Positions 57,173 through 64,000 of a stretch of 64,000 nt of DNA are shown piece after piece. The DNA is from Paraescarpia echinospica (Eukaryota > Annelida > Polychaeta > Sabellida > Siboglinidae): the NCBI GenBank assembly GCA_020002185.1, contig CM034534.1, positions 17,607,087-17,671,086 on the forward strand, given 5' to 3'. How positions within the stretch are numbered: position 1 is the stretch's first letter; the number at the start of each line of letters is the position of its first letter. The notes beneath the pieces are model-generated. The model did not search any database and was not told where the DNA came from. It worked only from the letters and a program-made list of their open reading frames with translations. A program made the position numbers and the translations under genes.

Positions 57173-57460
57173 TATAAGTATGCATTTATGGTGACATAAA
57201 TCTACTAATTTATAAGACAAACTGAAAAACTGATTTTGTTAGCCCCGTATTCTAGTCAGATCATTGTACCACACGATAGGCGACGGACGTTTTTTAATAG
57301 TGGGGAGCTGTATGGCAACATTATATTAACTTTAAAGGGGAAAATTCAAATAACACTCCTTTTATGCAATATAGTTCAATACGTACTATATAAGTATGCA
57401 TTTATGGTGACATAAATCTACTAATTTATAAGACAAACTGAAAAACTTATTTTGTTCGAT
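57173..57460. repeat. 73-bp direct duplication
   Basis: 57173-57245 and 57388-57460 are direct copies containing AAGTATGCATTTATGGTGAC and TAATTTATAAGACAAACTG, 215 bp apart. (AT)n precedes the first copy. Confidence 0.75.
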
Positions 57461-57784
57461 GCCTAAATCGGCAAACTAGAGCATTGCATATCGCAATGTC
57501 TTTTTTGATACCAAGTTCCAAGCGAGAGGTTTTAGTCGCACCATTTTAAGCAATGGAGATTTTTGATTGATTTCATAAGCAGACATTTTTGGGCAAAAAA
57601 TATGGTGCTTTGTTATACATGGTATTCCTTGTACAGTACAACAATACGTGTACATATTAATTTTTTGAATCAGCGTCCAAAAGTGATCACCACAGACTAT
57701 TGCAGAGCTTGCCGCCGGCGGACATGCTTATAACGTATCCAGTAGCCATCCATTCACATGTTCTATATAGCGTGAAGTGCTCAC

Positions 57785-57870
57785 CTGCACGGCTTCTTCG
57801 TACAGTTGAGTTGTCAGTTCATAGAACAACGTCTGCGGCTTGGCCATGGCGTTAAATCCGTGGTGCCACC
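57785..57870 (-). CDS. Gene B exon 2 (N-terminal helical segment)
   Basis: 86-nt exon, phase 1 in and 0 out. It reads GWHHGFNAMAKPQTLFYELT followed by TQLYEEAVQ, then a consensus donor CAG/GTGAGC. The acceptor CTAAG/GG has a poor pyrimidine tract, so the 5' boundary is the weak point. It is hydrophobic and charged like a helix pair and continues exon 1. Family not recognised. The internal ATG could be mistaken for a start, but the phase match with exon 1 argues against that. Confidence 0.6.
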
Positions 57871-58227
57871 CTTAGACGTCATTGTTGGTGCGCACGTACG
57901 CTCTACCCGAAGACTTCCAGTCCCAGTCTCTTGGATGTATGCAACAAAACATAATAATTTATGTATATACATGGTATGCCGATACGTATCAGGATAATAT
58001 TATTCTAAAATGTTCTATAATTAAAACTATGGTGCGTAGATGCTATTTCATTTTTGGTATATTAAATGTATGTTTTTATTTATCAGTGTTATATCTATTA
58101 GCGAGCATTATTGGATATGGCGCTATATTACATAAATATTACTATGGTTGTCATAACCAGTAATCGATCAAGCAATAGGTTATTTCCAATAAGAAAAAAA
58201 CACTGCAAATAGAGATTGTGACAATAC

Positions 58228-58398
58228 CTAACGCTTGCAGTGGCTGTGTTGCGGCCTTTCCCTCCAGCACGGTGAACACGGGTCTGATGTACTCAGCCAG
58301 CAAACTTGACAAGCAAGATCTGCTCAGCTCCATCCATTCATAGCATTCATTGGTGGCATTGTAAGAAAAGGATAACGCCTCACGGATTTCTTTTGTAG
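58228..58398 (-). CDS. Gene B exon 1 (N-terminal helical segment)
   Basis: Open segment reading EIREALSFSYNATNECYEW, then MELSRSCLSSLLAEYIRPVF, then VLEGKAATQPLQAL. The donor after GCGTTAG is GTATTG, phase 1. The acceptor is ambiguous: starts at 58398, 58401 or 58389 all follow an AG and keep the same frame. The segment is predicted helical and I do not recognise its family. It joins exon 2 in frame across a Gly codon. An in-frame stop lies just upstream, so the exon either receives an upstream exon or starts at the ATG at 58333. Confidence 0.6.
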
Positions 58399-58409
58399 CT
58401 ACTCGCCAA

Positions 58410-61400
58410 CATCAAAGGGAGGCTTTTCTCAATACTACAGATGTGAAGTGCTTTGGTTAAATGAATGCATTTTGTACAACGGGTTGCTGTGAATAACAAA
58501 CACAACTCCCTATTCACAACAGCGGTCGCAACGATCTAAGCTTTTATGCCCATGAAAACATTGTATATAACAAAGACTACGCAGTTGGCTTTGTTGTCTT
58601 CTCGAGTAATTGCCAGTTATTACCATGATGTCTCTGTATTTAGTATATCTTAGTATGTTTCTTTGGAATGGTAACGTAACATTGGCAGTGTTAACACAAC
58701 TCTATTAATAAATCTAGTCCCATCAAATATACTAATCAGATAACCTTTTTGTGTTATACACTTTTTTCTGAGGGGGTAAATTTAGATGTGTTCCTATAAT
58801 GTTATACTTTCTGTAATGTAACTCCTAAATTGGAGGATTAGACGTCTGTGTGAAGTTGTACATTCATATTGCTTGAAACTTTACGCCTGCGCACTTGTAG
58901 TTTGTATGGTCATTGTGTTGATTTAATATAATTAATTTTTTCTTGTAATATTTCAACAGTTTTGCGCGTATAATGTTATATTCGTGCTTGGAACTCACTA
59001 GGACGTATATATGTGTGGTACCGTATGTGTCATACATGTTTTCCGATAACATTTTCTGATCGATATGTTGGTAACAGTCGGGGAATAGTAAACAAAAATG
59101 ATTACGCCGTTCAAATAAAGTATGTACCTATGGATGACTAGCAAGCCAATTGCCGTGGATTCCACACGTCTTAGCAAATTAAAGACAAACAACATGAAGG
59201 AATCTGCTCAATAAACCATTGCAGGAGTAGAGAGGCGTCGATTCTTTTTACTTAGCGGAGGGTTTTCCACACCAATATAATACAGCCCTATACGTATTCC
59301 AGCTCCTACATACACCACGTCGGATAGATACCGATTCGTCGAATTCCTAAACCTCTCTTTCATCGCGCCATATTATAACACCTCAAACAACCGCTCTCTT
59401 CACCAAACACCGTCGAAATCTCAACCGACGAACGCCGATGTTTCTAAATTTTATTTATCCAGACAATATCTAATTTGTTAATTAATCGTCATTTAATTAG
59501 AGCGTGTATGGCGCAAATCGCGCTCGCTGTTAGATTGGTCGCGCTATTCTAAGCAACAAATGGCCAAAGCTAAATCAGATCAATATACAAATATCGTCAT
59601 AAATAACCTCCATCATATGTACACCACAAAACAGCAACAATTTCGGTAAATGTAAAAGCGTCAGACGACAAATTATTATAAAATATGTAAGTTTACAATT
59701 TGAAAATGTTGTCAAAATTATATATAACACCATTGGGAACATATTGCGGACTCGAGACTGGCTTGAACTGGTCCACTGTGTTTCGGAACACAAATCGTAA
59801 TTAAATGCATTGCTACCTGATTAAGACAAATTAAACTGATAGTAACCTGCCATAAATGTCTTCGCTAAACAAACTATATACCGGTATATTTACTATGAAC
59901 GTCCCCTATAAAAATCGACCGTGCCTTCCATATGATTTATAAGGCCCAACTGCTTAAATCTCAAGTTTCATGACAGAAAAAGACCAATTAATCAGCTTTT
60001 TGATTCATTCGTAAGAAAAGTCTGATAAGCAATGGAAAGCAGATATCTCCCCATAAAATATTGTTTAGTCTGGTGACAGTCATCATAGTCCCTGGCAGAT
60101 GGGACGACTTGCTTCCCGAGTCAACACGTAGATACAGCCAACGTGATCATTGCACGGGACATTTCTACGTGGCAAGCACAGCTGCACCTCAGCTAAATTG
60201 AATATAATGTGGTAATCGTGAAATGTAACTAGTTTCAATTGTTACTCTGTAATGAATATCCACACTGGTCAAGAGCGACACGCTTTTTAGTATTAAAACA
60301 ATTTGAGCCACTTTTAAAGGAAACTAGTTAATAAAAACTAGCCCTAGCCATTAGCAACTACAAGAAACCTTGTTGGAGATATAATTTAACTTGCTCCGAC
60401 AGTGTCATTGTGATACAACGCTGACGTCACCAACACCTGCTCTTCCCACGGTTCGCCAGTCGCCGAACATAATTTAAATTTGCGTATATATAATGATGTC
60501 ACTTTTAAACTAGGCTACCCGGCAGAACCAGGAAATATACTGCGGAACACACACACACACACACACACACCGACATGTGTGTGTGTGTGCGCGTGTTTGC
60601 GCGCGCGCACATGTGTTCATGATGCGACGTGACTTCTTTTCTGCATTATAGAATAAAAACACAAACGCAATTGGTGTTAGATAGTTTATTTTGTTTTCAT
60701 CTTGGATATAAATAATATCTTGTTAGCATATTTGCACGCCTGTTTCTATTAGCACTACCTGATTCTGACAAACGACGTATCGCCCGTAGCTGATGAATCA
60801 CCATCTTAATAAAAGCACAGATACCAATCCTTCACAGACCCGACACTTGGGCAGTATTGTAGTGATCAAGTTAGTGACCCAATAGTTAACACGTCTCACA
60901 ATGTACACATCCAGACTCGGAAGTCCATTTGCAGGCGTTGGTTTCTTCTAATAATATGTCAAGCAATATAATAGTAGGATATCTTACATTTGTATTTGTA
61001 ACATAAAAGTAGGCAAAGTACACAACTGTACGTGTTTACTACTAGGACCGTGCTTAGGTGTCGTAAACATAATATGCAACATGCAACAGCAATGATGTGT
61101 GTGTGTAATAGTTTAGCTTCCCACAATTGTTGCTTTCAAAACACAATGATCAGTTAACGGGTTAATGCTTAAAAATGAGTGATTCAAATGTTAATCGACA
61201 TAAATACATCTTAATACAACCCGTCAACTGTATATCAATGGTATTGACGTGCTGCGTAGTTGGTAGACATGCCGCTCGCTATATAATCACGTGAATGTAG
61301 GGAAACTTCTGCTTGAAAACACATCAATTAAGATGGACTTCAAACTAATGATACACCCAATACACAAATCCTTGACTTTAAATATGACCTACATCAACTA

Positions 61401-62070
61401 GTGCCAGCTAGTGCATTCGCAGTTATCTTGGGTAATATTAGTAACATAATGATAGACTTAACATATAAATAAACAGCATCAGGCTTCAGAGGGTCTCATC
61501 AACACGTCTTATTTGTGTTACTAGGCGATATTTGGGCGAGATACAATGACATTGTTTTATGTATCATAGTGTTCTGTTTAGACTCTATACAGTAACGTTT
61601 CCGAACAACATTTGTGTAATGTAATTCTTTGTGGCAACAACACAGCAAGGATGATCACATAAATGGCATAATCTTACAACTATCACCGAATAACGTATTT
61701 CAATGTAGACAATACATATGTTGGTTGCTGAATTATCATTAAAGTAGGCATTGGTTAAATATAACTTTCTCACAAACAGTAGTTTAAAATCGGTTAAACG
61801 ATCAATCTGCACTACAAACTACAACGTTCTTCCACATTTACAATGGCCGACATCATCCCGTTAGGCAGAGAGCATACATGATGAAATGAGTGAGAATAAT
61901 ACACGATTTTTATAGTATATTATTACATTATTTATTATAAAAGTTAGACTTAATGCAATACCTTAAAAATATTAACAAGGCACATATTAAATTTACATTT
62001 CCTGCACTTGAATATCTATTAAGTATCGAACAACAGAAAGAAAGATAAATGTATTAATATATACATGCAC
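58410..62070. other. Intergenic region between gene A and gene B
   Basis: Region expected to contain the gene B promoter and 5' exon and the gene A 3'UTR, on the minus strand. I found no start exon that joins exon 1 in phase. A CCAAT-like motif in inverted form (GATTGGTCGCGC, 59533) and TATA-like runs near 60483 are visible but unproven. A (CA)n/(TG)n tract is at 60547-60612. No LINE was recognised. Confidence 0.4.
60547..60612. repeat. (CA)n-(TG)n-(GC)n alternating tract
   Basis: About 12 AC units, a short break (CGACA), then TG units and GCGCGCGC. This alternating purine-pyrimidine tract can form Z-DNA, and the AC and TG arms can pair as a hairpin. Confidence 0.85.
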
Positions 62071-62442
62071 GCATCACTGATTAGGCCTCCGAATGCCAAC
62101 AACACTAGCATGGTGGACGTCTTGTGCAACTGGCAGTGGCAAACATATTGAAGACGTCTTTTTATTTAGATTCAGCTGCACTGAAACGAGTTCCTGTTTG
62201 AGACTGGCAGCACAAAACACCACACCAGATATTTGTTCTGAAACATGGTAAATGCACACATGCACGTGTCTGTATGTCTATCTATGAGCCTGTGTGCGTG
62301 CAAGTGTGTGTATACAATAAAAAATTAAATACGAACTAAAAATGCATGTTACAAAAGAAGCCAAATTCTAGGCATATCCGCCCACATATACACTGGAATG
62401 TCCACATACACATGCTCAGGAATTGCGTCACGTGCTGAGGCT

Positions 62443-62696
62443 TCACCAGAACGATATCAGGTATTCTGGGTAAGCCTGATATCCGGAGAACACGGTATAT
62501 GTCCTTGTTGTGGAATCACGCACCGAGTCATATGGGCGACCAGTTATTTTATTGTAAGGTGCACGAGTACAACCTTGTTGGCCCACTGCACAGTGACCGG
62601 TTACAACTCGTGTCAGGTAGACGTATTTCTGGACCGTTGTATTTCGTGCAGCACTTTTGTCTGGTGAAGGATTCAAGGTGAAGAGGATGGGAGTGG
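62443..62696 (-). CDS. PARP catalytic domain, C-terminal last exon (gene A)
   Basis: Last coding exon of a PARP14/TIPARP-type ADP-ribosyltransferase. It follows a TTTTAG acceptor, enters in phase 1 and ends in TGA at 62445-62443. The translation contains YVYLTRVVTGHC, then PYDSVRD, then QAYPEYLISFW and stop. These match the last beta strands of the ART fold in mono-ART PARPs, which usually read (R)VLTG, YDSV and QAYPEYLITF. The first part of the catalytic domain, with the HGT and Tyr motifs, must lie upstream beyond 62696 and I did not find it before the window edge. By alignment from memory, the third triad position appears to be Thr (in RTYTVF), as in PARP9, rather than Leu/Ile or Glu. The enzyme could therefore be a weak mono-ART or inactive. 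It sits head-to-tail with gene B, suggesting a tandem PARP14-like cluster. Confidence 0.8.
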
Positions 62697-62699
62697 CTA

Positions 62700-64000
62700 A
62701 AACAACCAAATTAGCAATGTCAGTTTGAATTTGTTTTGCATTGACAACATAAATCGAGCGTCGTGTGGCTGTAAACTACATATAGAGGATATGAAGATTA
62801 CAGCTACATAGGTACTGAGTGCATGAAACTTCAATGTGCTCGCAATGTGATTGTACATTCTTCTCAGACAAACATACACTGCTATATTTCCTTAAAATAA
62901 ACCTGTCATCGTAGTATACATATTCATCAAGATGGGTTATTTATGTTGCATTAACTGTGGATGGGCGACTGTTGTTTGAAGAACTGTTATGATATTTTAT
63001 TAAAGAAGAAACCGTGTAGTATATATTCTCTATAAAACTTTGGTGTTTAAAGAACTTCATCCAAAATTTGTCACCAAAACTACGTGCACAGAGTACATGG
63101 GTTGAAACATATATATCCAATAATCGTGAGAATCTAGCTATGTAAAACATATTAAAATGTAGTCCAACAACCTTAGGGATCATCTCAGAATGTAGATGTC
63201 CTACTACAGATTAAATAACTTTCATCGGGCCAGAGCCCCCCATTCATCCCTCATGTGAAAGTTTGTAAACACTGGTATAATGATCTCAATAATATATTAA
63301 TAACGTTAGTCGATCTACAACATTCACATTCTATCATTTGCCTAAACATATTATTAACCGATATCTGTATACTCTTATTTAATGTTTTACTGTACAGTTT
63401 GCCTGAGAGCCAATCACCATCTTGACCCGTATTTGGGGTAAAGCAGCCTACCGGCAAACATTTCTAAATCATATTATTCCCCAGGCAGTAATGTGATGGT
63501 GTGAAATGAAGAATGAAATGGTGTGATCATTTTCTCTGTGGGCACGAACAAAGTGAGGGGGTGTGAAATGATCTCCCCTCCCCCAAAGCAGAAATAGTTT
63601 TGTCTAATATCCAACATCGATGTTCTCAGATGATTCCTTAGAGACAATAAAACTAATCGGAGGCGAAACACATTTAATGATATTATATGGACGTACTGAT
63701 GGTTTTTGTGAATAAAAACGTTCTTATTATTGAATGGTTATAAAAATACTACTATTAGTAGTAGTATTAAAAAGGTGTATATGGTTGTTGAGCCGCAGGA
63801 TATAAATATTATTGTTTATTTAAGGCAATAAAGCACCACTATTCTGTTGGGACACATATTCTATTTATCCCATGATAAATGATTGGAACAAATTATATGG
63901 CTGCTTAAATATTTTTTAAAAACAAAACTGGCATACACCTTGTATGGGTGGGTTATTCATAGGAAAAACAATTTAACATATGTGAAAAACAATGGCTTCC
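62700..64000. other. Right-edge region, intron of gene A
   Basis: Upstream of gene A's last exon on the minus strand, so it should be intron. No further PARP exon with matching motifs was recognised up to the end of the window. No repeats of note. Confidence 0.4.

Larger units (their letters stand above)
694..58398 (-). other. PARP14-like gene with Death, RRM and macrodomains (gene B, partial)
   Basis: Gene-level entry for exons 1 to 20 listed below. The exons chain with one reading frame and consistent intron phases, about 957 codons in total. Domain order is N-terminal helical region, Death domain, charged helices, linker plus RRM, macrodomain 1, macrodomain 2, and the linker of a third module. 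RRM plus serial macrodomains is characteristic of vertebrate PARP14, an ADP-ribose-binding mono-ADP-ribosyltransferase of antiviral immunity. A Death domain is not part of vertebrate PARP14, so a signalling or cell-death role is only an inference. The start codon was not found; an ATG at 58333 is possible but has a weak context. The 3' end lies beyond position 1. Introns hold almost all the mobile elements of the window. Transcript support is absent. Confidence 0.8.

Noticed and set aside
59073..59173. Candidate start exon of gene B (ATG LLFVFNLLRR-like frame with GTACAT donor)
   Set aside because: It exits in phase 2, whereas every acceptor option of exon 1 needs phase 1.

Overview
This is an AT-rich, intron- and transposon-laden nuclear segment from an animal, most likely a marine invertebrate. 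A mollusc or other lophotrochozoan fits best, judging from tRNA-derived SINEs, BovB-type RTE and CR1 LINEs, and a P2X7 ballast-type domain inside a DNA transposon. That placement is an inference. No bacterial-style operons, rRNA genes or CRISPR arrays were seen.

The host content is a minus-strand cluster of PARP14-like genes. Gene A contributes only its last coding exon (62443-62696), the C-terminal end of a PARP catalytic domain. Gene B runs from about 58398 down past the left edge and is assembled here from 20 short exons. In order they encode an N-terminal helical region (exons 1-4), a Death domain (exon 5), duplicated charged helical exons (6-7), a hexapeptide-repeat linker plus an RRM (8-9), and two complete macrodomain modules (10-14 and 15-19). 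Exon 20 is the linker of a third module. All assigned intron phases agree from exon 1 to exon 20, giving about 957 codons. Its 3' part, possibly including further macrodomains and a PARP domain, lies outside the window.

Nearly everything else is mobile DNA in gene B's introns. From left to right: an RTE/BovB-like LINE (1800-10490) split by a 5.2-kb TTAA-flanked DNA transposon (3019-8247); a piggyBac-like MITE (14386-15421); a degenerate element with roughly 500-bp inverted ends (18238-22313) that stops about 9 bp from an exon donor; LINE fragments at 25.1, 27, 30.2 and 33.8 kb; a broken LINE at 36.6-38.95 kb; a MITE at 39.6-40.1 kb; a LINE (42.45-47.65 kb) whose coding region was expanded into about 32 copies of a 65-bp minisatellite; another LINE at 50.2-51.3 kb; a tRNA-type SINE at 51.5 kb; and a CR1 LINE with an esterase-type ORF1 (52.4-56.6 kb).

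The two strongest points for follow-up are the Death-RRM-macrodomain architecture of gene B and the TTAA transposon. That transposon carries two convergent multi-exon genes, one encoding a P2X7 ballast-like domain, and no transposase that I recognise. Exon boundaries were read by eye from splice signals and phase; no transcript evidence was available.
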